Assembly: GCA_963699015.1 (NCBI GenBank)
Contig: CAVOSX010000005.1
Coordinates: 562,225 to 626,224, forward strand
Origin: PALSA-505 sp963699015
Lineage (GTDB): Bacteria > Actinomycetota > Actinomycetes > Streptosporangiales > Streptosporangiaceae
Direction of reading: 5' to 3'
DNA length: 64,000 nucleotides
A model generated the notes under the pieces. That model was not told the DNA's origin, ran no database searches, and saw nothing but the letters and a program-made list of their open reading frames with translations. This document shows, piece after piece, positions 1 through 8,055 of the stretch (positions are counted from its first letter, which is position 1; every line of letters begins with the position of its first letter). The position numbers were made by a program, and so were the translations under genes.

Positions 1-1216
1 ACATGGTGTAGCGCGCCGAGCCTGACGAGTTGAGCACTACCTTTCCGCTACCCGGAGACAGGCCCTGCATGCCCTCGTCGGTTATGGCCCCTGGCCCCTT
101 GTGGTTGCAGGCGTCCGGGTTCTGGGACCAGCGCGGGTGCCCGGCGACGTAGACGGCACCGCTGTCGGCGGCCACCGAGTACAGCGAGTCGCAGCCCATG
201 TAGTTGATCCAGTTGTGGCTCACGGCCTTCTGGGCGGCGGGGAAGGACGCCGCGGCATCGCACAGGCCGGTCAGCGGGAATTGATGGTTCCAGTTGAGGG
301 GCTTGATCCCGGTGTCGGCGACGTAGACGGCCGAGTCACTGGGCGACCAGGCCGCGGCGCGCACATAGAAGGATTCCTGGGACCTGCAGTGCTGGCTGAA
401 CTCGTCCGAGGTCCACCCGGTGACCTTGGCCTGCGAGCCGGCCAGGTTCAGCATGAATATCTGCTGCCTGGGCAAGCCGCCCACTGACGTGAAGTTCCCT
501 TCGACCAGCAGCAGGTTCCCGCTGTGGCTGAGCTGCTGGTTGTAAATCTTGGCGGGCCCGGCGGGCACGCTGCCCGAGACGCGCAGCCTGAGGAAGCCGT
601 CATCCTTGCCGGTGGTGGGGTCAAGGCTCGCGTAGTAGTTGCGGGCGTGGCCGTTCGTGCTGGTGAAATGGCCGCCGTCCAGCAGGTGACTGCGGTAGCC
701 GAGCAGGGTGTCGACCTCGCCGTTGGCGTTGTGCCCGAAACCCTGAACCACGGCGCCGGTCGAGGTGCTGACTTCGGCGATGTTCTTCGCGGCGGTGGCG
801 TGCACGGAGGTGAAGGACCCGCCCAGGTAGGCATCCCCGCAGCCGTGGCGGTTGGTGAACGCGATCGTGTTCACGGTGCCGTTCACGTCCACCTTCAGCC
901 CGGACACCGCGTACGGCTTAGTCGCGCTGAAGCTGAACACGTTGTTCCGGAAGTAGGTCTTGCCGCCCTGCTTGACGTTCGTGAAGGTGCCGACCGCGTA
1001 GATCATGCCGCCGCACTTCGCCAGCTGGCGGACGTTCTCTTCCTTGCCCGTCTGGACCAGCTGAGGCGTTCCGGTGGCGGGCTTCGCCGATACCCCCCGG
1101 CTCGCCGTGGCCTGCCCGGCGAGCGCGGAGTACCCGAACCCGCCCGCGGCCGCCGCCAGCGTGATGCCGATCACGCCGACCCGGCCGGCCAGCCGCCGAG
1201 AACTGAGAAAGCGCAT
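1..1216 (-). CDS. Secreted repeat (beta-propeller-like) protein, 3' end outside window
   Basis: The reading frame is open from an ATG at 1216 to the left edge, at least 405 residues. A strong ribosome site (GGAGGG) lies just upstream of the ATG. The N-terminus reads as a signal peptide: Arg-rich start, hydrophobic core, then an Ala/Gly segment to about residue 35. The mature part aligns by eye with the two proteins at 3190-4551 and 4724-6103, sharing GTP(E/Q)L, a CG..M(F/I)AVG(K/T)FT segment, DVNGTVN.IAF, LPRQQIFML and GCDSL blocks. Short repeats of the type GG.FTS suggest a propeller fold of the delta-60/Kelch kind. It is divergent from cysN. Function is unknown; an extracellular glycan-binding or structural role is inferred from context only. 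Confidence 0.8.
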   Translation of the reverse strand, partial: MRFLSSRRLAGRVGVIGITLAAAAGGFGYSALAGQATASRGVSAKPATGTPQLVQTGKEENVRQLAKCGGMIYAVGTFTNVKQGGKTYFRNNVFSFSATKPYAVSGLKVDVNGTVNTIAFTNRHGCGDAYLGGSFTSVHATAAKNIAEVSTSTGAVVQGFGHNANGEVDTLLGYRSHLLDGGHFTSTNGHARNYYASLDPTTGKDDGFLRLRVSGSVPAGPAKIYNQQLSHSGNLLLVEGNFTSVGGLPRQQIFMLNLAGSQAKVTGWTSDEFSQHCRSQESFYVRAAAWSPSDSAVYVADTGIKPLNWNHQFPLTGLCDAAASFPAAQKAVSHNWINYMGCDSLYSVAADSGAVYVAGHPRWSQNPDACNHKGPGAITDEGMQGLSPGSGKVVLNSSGSARYTM

Positions 1217-1691
1217 AGTTCCCTCCCTGCGGTATCCCCGGTGGTGCCTGCGCCGGGAGTTAACAGGTATCCGCGCTTCACGCCCGGCACCCGTCCTCGC
1301 CCCCGGCACTGCGCGCCCGTCCAGACTTATGTTCCTGCACAGGTTAGACGCCTCAACCCGGCGACGGTTGACATTGCCCAAACGGAGCCGATCCGTTACC
1401 GCGGCGCGGCCGGGCGCATCACGGTGCCGGTAAGATTTCCCGGGCGCTCGGCGTTGCGGCCCGGTCCCCGGCCGGGTTCGAGCCCGGCGCGCTGCTCTGA
1501 CGAAGCACAGCGACAGAAACGAGCTAAGCACGTAAGGTAGTCCAAGGCCCCGCGTACCGCCTGGCGGGATGGGGCTGGTCGGGGGGTCCGTCGGCGCGAC
1601 GAGGGTTTCCGCATCCCAGCATCGGTCGCAGCCGGGGCCTTCCGCAAGCGTTGCAGTCAGGAACTCCGCGACAATCGAGGATCCACGACAG
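1217..1691. other. Divergent intergenic region before cysN
   Basis: About 475 bases separate the leftmost secreted-protein gene (minus) from cysN (plus). There is a TTGACA hexamer at 1368-1373, but no convincing -10 box at normal spacing. A GAGGA ribosome site at 1677-1681 precedes the cysN ATG. No coding sequence with recognisable homology was found; in particular no cysD lies here. Confidence 0.5.
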
Positions 1692-2951
1692 ATGGACATT
1701 TTGCGGTTCGCCACGGCTGGCTCTGTGGACGACGGCAAGAGCACGCTCATCGGCAGGCTGCTCTTCGACTCGAAGGCGATCTTCGAAGACCAGCTGGCGT
1801 CGGTCGAACGGACCAGCCGCGACCGGGGCGAGAACTACACCAATCTCGCCCTGCTGACCGACGGCCTGCGAGCCGAGCGCGAGCAGGGGATCACGATCGA
1901 CGTCGCGTACCGCTATTTCGCCACGCCCAAGCGAAAGTTCATCATCGCGGACACACCCGGGCACACCCAGTACACGCGGAACATGGTGACCGGCGCGTCC
2001 ACCGCCGACCTGGCCGTGGTTCTGGTGGATGCCCGCAACGGGCTCACCGAGCAGAGCAGGCGGCACGCCTTCCTGGCCACGCTGCTGCGGGTCCCGCACC
2101 TGGTGCTGGCCGTGAACAAGATGGATCTCGTCGATTACGACCAGGCGAGGTTCGAGCAGATCGCCAACGAGTTCAGCGCATTCGCCACCAAGCTCGAGGT
2201 CGGCGACCTCTCGTTCATCCCGATCTCGGCGCTGCACGGTGACAACGTGGTGGAGCGCTCGCCGAACATGCCGTGGCATGACGGGCCCTCCCTGCTGCAT
2301 CACCTCGAGCACGTGCACATCGCATCCGACCGCAACTTGATCGATGTGCGGTTCCCGGTCCAGTACGTGATCCGCCCGCATCTGGCCACTGACCATGAGC
2401 TGCACGACTACCGGGGGTACGCGGGCCAGGTGGCCGGCGGCGTACTCAAGGTCGGCGACGAGGTCATGCACCTGCCGTCCGGGCTGACTACGACGGTCCA
2501 GCGCATCGACACCGCGGGGGGCCCGGTGGAGGAAGCGTTCCCTCCTATGTCAGTGACCCTGTGCCTGGCCGATGACGTGGACATCTCCCGCGGCGATCTC
2601 ATCTGCCGGCCGCACAACCAGCCGGCCGTCTCGCAGGACATCGAGGCGATGGTGTGCTGGATGTCCGACGTGCGGCCGCTGACCAAGGGCAGCCGGCTGG
2701 TCGTCAAGCACACCACGCGTACGGTCAAGGCCATCGTGCGGGAACTGCAGTACCGGCTGGACGTGAACACCCTGCACCGGGACGAGCATGCGGACCGGCT
2801 GACGCTCAACGACGTCGGCCGGGCCACCCTGCGCACGACCATGCCCATCTTCCACGACCCCTACGGGCGCAACCGGCTGACCGGCGGCCTGATCCTGATC
2901 GACGAGGCGACCAACGCCACGGTCGGCGCGGGCATGATCACCGAACACTGA
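1692..2951 (+). CDS. cysN: Sulfate adenylyltransferase subunit 1 (ATP sulfurylase GTPase)
   Basis: The product (419 aa) is the GTPase subunit of ATP sulfurylase, which with CysD makes adenosine 5'-phosphosulfate, the precursor of the sulfotransferase donor PAPS. Visible motifs are the P-loop GSVDDGKST at residues 10-18, switch segment GITIDVAYRYF, DTPGH and NKMD, followed by EF-Tu-like beta-barrel domains ending in a conserved RLTGG.ILID segment. I chose ATG 1692 because the family begins close to the LRFATAGSVDDGKST segment and a GAGGA site is 10 bases upstream; longer starts back to 1569 exist. No cysD, cysC or cysH adjoins it, which is unusual because cysD normally precedes cysN. The seven sulfotransferase domains nearby suggest a link to glycan sulfation. 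Confidence 0.93.
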   Translation: MDILRFATAGSVDDGKSTLIGRLLFDSKAIFEDQLASVERTSRDRGENYTNLALLTDGLRAEREQGITIDVAYRYFATPKRKFIIADTPGHTQYTRNMVTGASTADLAVVLVDARNGLTEQSRRHAFLATLLRVPHLVLAVNKMDLVDYDQARFEQIANEFSAFATKLEVGDLSFIPISALHGDNVVERSPNMPWHDGPSLLHHLEHVHIASDRNLIDVRFPVQYVIRPHLATDHELHDYRGYAGQVAGGVLKVGDEVMHLPSGLTTTVQRIDTAGGPVEEAFPPMSVTLCLADDVDISRGDLICRPHNQPAVSQDIEAMVCWMSDVRPLTKGSRLVVKHTTRTVKAIVRELQYRLDVNTLHRDEHADRLTLNDVGRATLRTTMPIFHDPYGRNRLTGGLILIDEATNATVGAGMITEH

Positions 2952-3038
2952 TCCCAGGCTGCGGGAAGGCGCCCGAGCACATGACGTTCGATCGTTTGCA
3001 CTGGCCAGCACCCGGATTTCCGGACTTGGCCCATATGG

Positions 3039-3068
3039 TTCACGATCCTGATCGCGCTGCCGTAGACT
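3039..3068 (+). promoter_or_regulatory. Candidate promoter for the 3190 gene
   Basis: TTCACG (3039-3044) and TAGACT (3063-3068) are separated by 18 bases in the 238-base gap between cysN and the secreted-protein gene. This fits a housekeeping sigma factor. It rests on hexamer inspection only. Confidence 0.3.
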
Positions 3069-3189
3069 CGGCATGCCTTAACGGCGTGCATCAGAGACTG
3101 AATCCTGAATCCCAGGCCCAGCGCGCTCACCCGTCTATATACAGCGCGAAAGCGGCATGTCAATCGCAGCAGACTCGCCTGGAGGCGTC

Positions 3190-4551
3190 ATGCGTTGTCC
3201 CGGTCATTGGCAATTGCGCAGCGCAGCAGGAGCGCTGGCCGGTGCGCTCGCGCTCGGCGCGTTCGCGGCCGCCGCGCCGACGATGGCCGCACAGGCCAGC
3301 ACCGGCCCGGTATCCGCCACCCCGGCCAGCGGCACCCCGGAGCTGACGCCGACGGGTACCACCGAGCAGATCCGCCAGATCGTGCAGTGCGGTGACACGA
3401 TGTTCGCGGTGGGTAAGTTCACCTCGATCAGCCAGGGCGGGTCTACCTTCGCGCGTAACAACGTGTTCAGCTTCAGCGCGACGGCGCCCTACAGCGTCAG
3501 CCCATGGAACCCCGACGTGAACGGCACGGTGAACACGATCGCGTTCGCCGGCGGCGACTGTTCCAACGCCTTCATCGGCGGCCAGTTCACCCAGGTCGGC
3601 GGTACGTCCGCCAAAAACCTCGCCGAGATCAGCGCTTCCACCGGCGCGGTGGACACAAGCTTCGGGCACAACGCCAACGGCCAGGTCGAGACCATGCTGG
3701 CCACCGGCAGCCACCTGCTGACCGGGGGGTACTTCACCTCGATCAACGGGACGGCGCGGAGCTACTACTCGAGCCTGAACGTGACCACCGGCAAGGACGA
3801 CGGCTACCTCGCGCTGAACATCAGCGGCCATTACAGCTACCCGGGGGTGGTCTCCAACCCCAGCCGCATCTACAACCAGCAGCTGAGCCCGGCGGGCACC
3901 AGGGTGCTGGTCGAAGGCGACTTCACCCAGGTGGGCGGCCAGCCGCGGCAGCAGATCTTCATGATCCACCTGGGAGCCAGCAGCGCCGCGCTGACGAACT
4001 GGGACGCACCCTTCTTCAACCAGAACTGCTCCGTCAAGGAGCCGTTCTACCTGCAGGATGCGACCTGGGTCCCGGGAGTGAACACGATCTATGCCGTCAG
4101 CACCGGCCTGCACCTCGCCACCTGGAACCACATGTTCCCGCTGACCGGGCCGTGCGACGCGGTGACAGCCCTGCCGGCCAGCGACGGGTCGGTGACACCG
4201 GTGTGGCAGAACTTCACCGGCTGCGACTCGCTGTTCGCGGCCGCCGCCGACTCGACCACCGTCTACATCGGCGGGCACGAGCGCTGGGCGAATAACCCCA
4301 ATGGCTGCAACCGGGCCGGGTCCGGCGCCGTCAAGTCCGAGGGGATGGGCGCGTTCTCGGTGGCCAGCAACTCGCTCCTGCTGAACAGCGGCAACACGGC
4401 GGGGCTGTACTCCAAGTCCCGCGGCCTCGGCGCCGATGACATGCTGCGGACCAGCGCCGGGCTGTGGATCGCCAGCGACAACCAGATGAACGTCGACAGG
4501 TGCCAGGGCGTCACCGGGCACGCCGGGCTTTGCTTCCTGCCCGGTTCCTGA
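3190..4551 (+). CDS. Secreted repeat (beta-propeller-like) protein
   Basis: The product is 453 aa with a Sec-type signal peptide: basic start, then an Ala/Leu/Gly core ending near AAQAS. I chose ATG 3190 because GGAGG sits 4-5 bases upstream; an in-frame ATG at 3157 would add 11 residues and spoil the signal peptide start. Repeated blocks of the form GG.F(T/S)..(G/N)G occur about every 50-60 residues, as in delta-60 repeat or Kelch-like propellers. Two Cys-containing segments near the C-terminus (GCDSLF and a final C...C pair) suggest disulfides in an exported protein. It is a tandem paralogue of 4724-6103 and related to the partial gene at 1-1216. No catalytic motif was recognised. Confidence 0.85.
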   Translation: MRCPGHWQLRSAAGALAGALALGAFAAAAPTMAAQASTGPVSATPASGTPELTPTGTTEQIRQIVQCGDTMFAVGKFTSISQGGSTFARNNVFSFSATAPYSVSPWNPDVNGTVNTIAFAGGDCSNAFIGGQFTQVGGTSAKNLAEISASTGAVDTSFGHNANGQVETMLATGSHLLTGGYFTSINGTARSYYSSLNVTTGKDDGYLALNISGHYSYPGVVSNPSRIYNQQLSPAGTRVLVEGDFTQVGGQPRQQIFMIHLGASSAALTNWDAPFFNQNCSVKEPFYLQDATWVPGVNTIYAVSTGLHLATWNHMFPLTGPCDAVTALPASDGSVTPVWQNFTGCDSLFAAAADSTTVYIGGHERWANNPNGCNRAGSGAVKSEGMGAFSVASNSLLLNSGNTAGLYSKSRGLGADDMLRTSAGLWIASDNQMNVDRCQGVTGHAGLCFLPGS

Positions 4552-4574
4552 TCGGCCCCGGACTCCGGCGCCAC

Positions 4575-4620
4575 GCCGCACCCCGGCCCGTGTCAACCGC
4601 GGGCCGGGGTGCGGCGTCTT
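4575..4620 (+). terminator. Intrinsic terminator-like hairpin
   Basis: A perfect 16-bp inverted repeat (4575-4590 with 4600-4615) encloses a 9-base loop and is followed by GTCTT. It lies 23 bases after the stop of the 3190-4551 gene and before the next paralogue, so the two secreted-protein genes are probably separate transcripts. Confidence 0.75.
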
Positions 4621-4723
4621 AACCATGAACCCCGTGACGGCCCCCGGCGGCGGTCGTCCGATGCGCGGACGCTGAGGGTCCGGCGCAGGCTCCGGCCTGC
4701 GCCTGCTTGAGGCAGGAGTTTTC

Positions 4724-6103
4724 ATGCGCATCTTCGGTGGCCGATTGCGAGCGGCGGCCGCGATGCTGGCTGGAGTGATCGCGGTCGGCATGACCGGGCT
4801 CGGCGTCCCGGCGGCGGCGGCCCAGCCCGCGCCGACCGGTCCGGTGTCTTCGACGCCCGCGCCCGGAACGCCGGAACTGGCCCCGACCGGCACTACCGAG
4901 CAGGTCCGGCAGATCGTGCAGTGCGGCGGGACCATGTTCGCGGTCGGCAAGTTCACCGCCATCAGGCAGAACAGCGTCACCTACCCGGTCAGCAACGTGA
5001 TCAGCTTCAGCGCGGCGCCTCCGTACACGCTGACCGGGTGGGCTCCCGACGTCAACGGGACGGTCAATTCCATCGCGTTCGTCGGCGGTAACTGCGCGGA
5101 CGCTTATCTCGGCGGCCAATTCACCTCGATCGGCGGTACCGCGGTACGGAACATCGCCGAGGTGGACACCACCACCGGCCAGGTGGTCCCGACCTTCGGG
5201 AGCACGGCCAACGCGCAGGTCGAGACCCTGCTCGGCTACAACAGCCACCTGATCGTGGGCGGCTACTTCACGTCGATCAACAACAGCAAGGCCGACCCCT
5301 ACCTGGTCAGCGTCGCCCCTGCTACCGGCAAGGATGACGGCTTCATCCATCTCGGCATCTCCGGCCACTACGTTTATCCCGGGGTCGGCTCCAACACCAC
5401 CCGGGTTTACAACCAGCAGCTCAGCCACAGCGGCACCCTCGATCTCGTCGAAGGCGACTTCACGTCGGCCGGCGGCCTGCCCAGACAGCAGATCTTCATG
5501 CTGGACCTGAGTGGTGCGACCGCCACGGTCACGGGGTGGAGCTCGCCGGAATTCGACGGCAGCCAAGGCAACCTGCCAGGCGGCTACCCCTACCAGTGCT
5601 GGACCAGCGAACCGTTCTACCTCCAGGCGGCGTCCTGGTCACCCGATGACTCGACCATCTACATAGCGACCACCGGCTTCCACCCGTGGAACGTGTCAGG
5701 CGGCACGTTCCCGCACACCGGGCTCTGCGACGCCGCCGCCGCGTTCCCATCGACCCAGACCGAGGTCACGCACGAGTGGGTCAATTACACCGGCTGCGAT
5801 TCGCTTTTCTCCACCGCCGCTGACCAGAGCACGGCCTACTTCGGCGGTCATGAGCGGTGGTCGCAGAACCCGGATGGCTGTGACCACGCAGGCCCTGGCG
5901 CGATCAGCGCACCGGGCATGGAGGGGCTCTCGCCCGGCACCGGGAACCTCACCTTCAACCCGGGCCATGCGCGGGGGCTGGGAGCCGATGACATGCTGGT
6001 CACCGACTCCGGCCTGTGGATCGCCAGCGACAACCTGGGTAACGTGGACCAGTGCGGCCACAAGTTCGGGTTCGCCGGAATCTGCCTGCTTCCCTATTCG
6101 TGA
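4724..6103 (+). CDS. Secreted repeat (beta-propeller-like) protein, tandem paralogue
   Basis: The product is 459 aa and begins at ATG 4724 behind a GGAG site. A signal peptide runs to about residue 36 (Ala-rich end, AAAAQPA). The mature chain follows its neighbour at 3190-4551 closely: EQ(I/V)RQIVQCG, MFAVGKFT, DVNGTVN.IAF, SGHY.YPGV, RVYNQQLS, LPRQQIFML, GCDSLF and GLWIASDN blocks all recur. Cysteine positions near the C-terminus are also shared. The three copies in the left 6 kb show local duplication. They flank the glycan locus, so they may bind, organise or process the exported polymer, but this is inference and no catalytic residues were identified. Confidence 0.85.
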   Translation: MRIFGGRLRAAAAMLAGVIAVGMTGLGVPAAAAQPAPTGPVSSTPAPGTPELAPTGTTEQVRQIVQCGGTMFAVGKFTAIRQNSVTYPVSNVISFSAAPPYTLTGWAPDVNGTVNSIAFVGGNCADAYLGGQFTSIGGTAVRNIAEVDTTTGQVVPTFGSTANAQVETLLGYNSHLIVGGYFTSINNSKADPYLVSVAPATGKDDGFIHLGISGHYVYPGVGSNTTRVYNQQLSHSGTLDLVEGDFTSAGGLPRQQIFMLDLSGATATVTGWSSPEFDGSQGNLPGGYPYQCWTSEPFYLQAASWSPDDSTIYIATTGFHPWNVSGGTFPHTGLCDAAAAFPSTQTEVTHEWVNYTGCDSLFSTAADQSTAYFGGHERWSQNPDGCDHAGPGAISAPGMEGLSPGTGNLTFNPGHARGLGADDMLVTDSGLWIASDNLGNVDQCGHKFGFAGICLLPYS

Positions 6104-6256
6104 TGGTTCGTCATGGGCCAGGTGCCATTGCTGGTTTCACCGACGGCGTCCGTGGTTTGACGATACGATCGATGCTCGCGCGTAACCAGTGCCGGCGTGG
6201 CAGATCGCCGTACTGAGTCAATAACAACCCCAACCCCCAAGGGGAAGCCAGAGCAG

Positions 6257-7180
6257 ATGGAGCGCGTACTCGTAACCGGCGGAGCTGGTTTCATCGGATC
6301 TCACCTGGTGGATTCGCTGCTGGACTCAGGCCAGGACGTCCTGGTCGTCGACAATTTCAGCCTCGGCAGGCGCGAGCATCTTGACCGCGCCAGCGCGAGT
6401 GGCAGGCTGACCGTCGTTGACGGGGACATCAGAAGCAAGGAGGATCTCCGGCCGGTGGCGGACTTCGCACCGGACACCGTGTTCCACATGGCGGCGTTGC
6501 ACTTCATCCCGTATTGCAACGCTCATCCCGCCGAGGCGCTCGAAGTGAACGTCCTGGGCCTGGACACGGTCATCAGGTCCGTCCGTGGTGCGCCCGTGCA
6601 GACGTTCGTGTTCCCCTCCAGCGGCGCGATATACGGCTTCGGGGACAATCCGTGGCCAGAGTCCGCGCCGCCCCGGCCCGATGAGGTCTACGGCATCTCC
6701 AAGTGGATGGGCGAGCAGATGATGGCTCGCTTCCACGACGACCGGCCCGGTGCCCGGACGGTGATAGCGCGGCTGTTCAATGCGTATGGCCCGCGGGAGA
6801 CCAACCCGCACGTGCTGCCTGACATCATGAAGCGCCTCCACCAGGGCAAACTCATAGAACTCGGCAACCTCTGGCCGAAGCGGGATCTCATCTACGTGAC
6901 CGATACCGCCGCGGGACTCGTGGCGACAGCGGCAGGCTCCGCGGGCCTGGAGGTGTTCAACGTCGGTACCGGCAGCGGCACGGCCATCAAGGACGTCCTG
7001 CGTTCGATCGAGGCGATCAGGGGTGAACCGCTCACTGTCGAGCAGGTACCTGATCGCATGCGCGACGGGGACGGGCACCTCATCGCAGATCCGGGGAAAT
7101 TGCTGGCCACAGGGTGGAAACCCGAATACGACCTGGAGGCAGGCCTGGGCAGCCTGCTGAAGTGGGAAGGACTGCTGTGA
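6257..7180 (+). CDS. NAD-dependent epimerase/dehydratase (nucleotide-sugar, extended SDR)
   Basis: The 307-aa product has the Rossmann motif GGAGFIGSH at residues 8-16, an acidic Asp after beta-2 (VVDNFS), a Ser-rich catalytic strand (FPSSGAIYG) and the Tyr-x-x-x-Lys pair in YGISK. This is the extended SDR layout of UDP-glucose 4-epimerase-like enzymes, which act on nucleotide sugars in the cytoplasm. I chose ATG 6257, close to the Rossmann motif as usual and preceded by AAGGGGAAG. An upstream start at 6197 is possible. Its stop overlaps the GTG of the next glycosyltransferase by 4 bases, so the two are translationally coupled. The exact sugar is not predictable. Confidence 0.9.
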   Translation: MERVLVTGGAGFIGSHLVDSLLDSGQDVLVVDNFSLGRREHLDRASASGRLTVVDGDIRSKEDLRPVADFAPDTVFHMAALHFIPYCNAHPAEALEVNVLGLDTVIRSVRGAPVQTFVFPSSGAIYGFGDNPWPESAPPRPDEVYGISKWMGEQMMARFHDDRPGARTVIARLFNAYGPRETNPHVLPDIMKRLHQGKLIELGNLWPKRDLIYVTDTAAGLVATAAGSAGLEVFNVGTGSGTAIKDVLRSIEAIRGEPLTVEQVPDRMRDGDGHLIADPGKLLATGWKPEYDLEAGLGSLLKWEGLL

Positions 7181-8055
7181 AGGCGGCAGAAGAACCGGCT
7201 GCCACGGCTGGCCGCGATATTGGCGAGCACGGAAAAGTCCCGCTCAACTCTGCGCTGGCAACGGAGCTCGGAGAGAAATACAGAGAGCAAAAGCGGGACT
7301 TTCTTGACATCGGGCTTTCCTGTCTCCGCGACAATGAATTCGTTGATGCCGTGCAGCAGGCGGTGCAGACCCGGTCACGGCTGACTGTTTCTTTCATCAA
7401 TCCCGACTATGTGCTGCGCGGGCACAAAACAGCTGGGCTGGTCGAAAGGATGGGCCAGTTCGATATCATGCTCCCTGACGGATGGGGAATCGTTCTCGGA
7501 GGCCGCTGGCTTGGCCTGCCCGTTCCAGACAGGCAGGGGAATGACGACATCTGCCCCAAGATTTTTGCTCTCTCCGCCGAACGCGGATTCTCCAATTTCC
7601 TATTCGGCTGCGGCGAGGGCGTGCCGGAACGTGCCGCCGCGAACCTGACCGAGACGTTCCCCGGCCTGCCCATCGCAGGCACGCTGCACGGTTTCTGGGA
7701 CGTGGCCCGGGGACATCCGGGGCGCTATGACAAAGCCGACGTTGACATGATGGTAGAGAAGATCAACGCGTCGGACGCCGACATCCTGCACGTCTCCATT
7801 CCGACGCCCATGCAGCAGACCTGGGTGACCGACGTGGCCGACCGGCTGAACGTTCCAGTGATCATCACCGGCGGTAGTTACCTCGATCACCTGGCGGAGC
7901 GTGTCTACTGGTACCCGGACTGGGCTAACCGGATGCGGCTCGGCTGGCTGTACCGGCTCTACCGTGAACCCCGCAGGCTATGGAAGCGCTACTCGCTGGA
8001 TCTCATGGCCTACGGCGGCATGGTGCTGCGGGAGAAGCGGGACCGGGCCGCCTGA
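7177..8055 (+). CDS. WecG/TagA/CpsF family glycosyltransferase
   Basis: The 292-aa product matches the WecG/TagA/CpsF (GT26) family. Evidence is a segment with F.NPDYVLRG near the N-terminus, the family DG.G.V motif (LPDGWGIVLG), a GCGEGV...A turn, then PTP.QQ.W in place of the usual G.P.QE.W. Members transfer a sugar, often ManNAc or ManNAcA, onto a lipid-linked acceptor at the inner membrane face. The start is GTG 7177 with GGAAGGA upstream, overlapping the epimerase stop as GTGA. The C-terminal 50 residues are Arg/Trp/Tyr-rich and may bind membrane. The stop abuts the stop of the convergent sulfotransferase gene with no gap. Confidence 0.88.
   Translation: MKAAEEPAATAGRDIGEHGKVPLNSALATELGEKYREQKRDFLDIGLSCLRDNEFVDAVQQAVQTRSRLTVSFINPDYVLRGHKTAGLVERMGQFDIMLPDGWGIVLGGRWLGLPVPDRQGNDDICPKIFALSAERGFSNFLFGCGEGVPERAAANLTETFPGLPIAGTLHGFWDVARGHPGRYDKADVDMMVEKINASDADILHVSIPTPMQQTWVTDVADRLNVPVIITGGSYLDHLAERVYWYPDWANRMRLGWLYRLYREPRRLWKRYSLDLMAYGGMVLREKRDRAA

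Noticed and set aside
1472..1487. T-arm-like sequence GGGTTCGAGCCC
   Set aside because: The loop size is wrong for a T arm when the stem is paired, and no acceptor, D or anticodon arms could be found around it, so it is not a tRNA.
3160..4980. 606-codon open frame on the minus strand
   Set aside because: It is antisense to the two secreted repeat-protein genes, which have signal peptides, ribosome sites and mutual homology. High GC creates long spurious frames.
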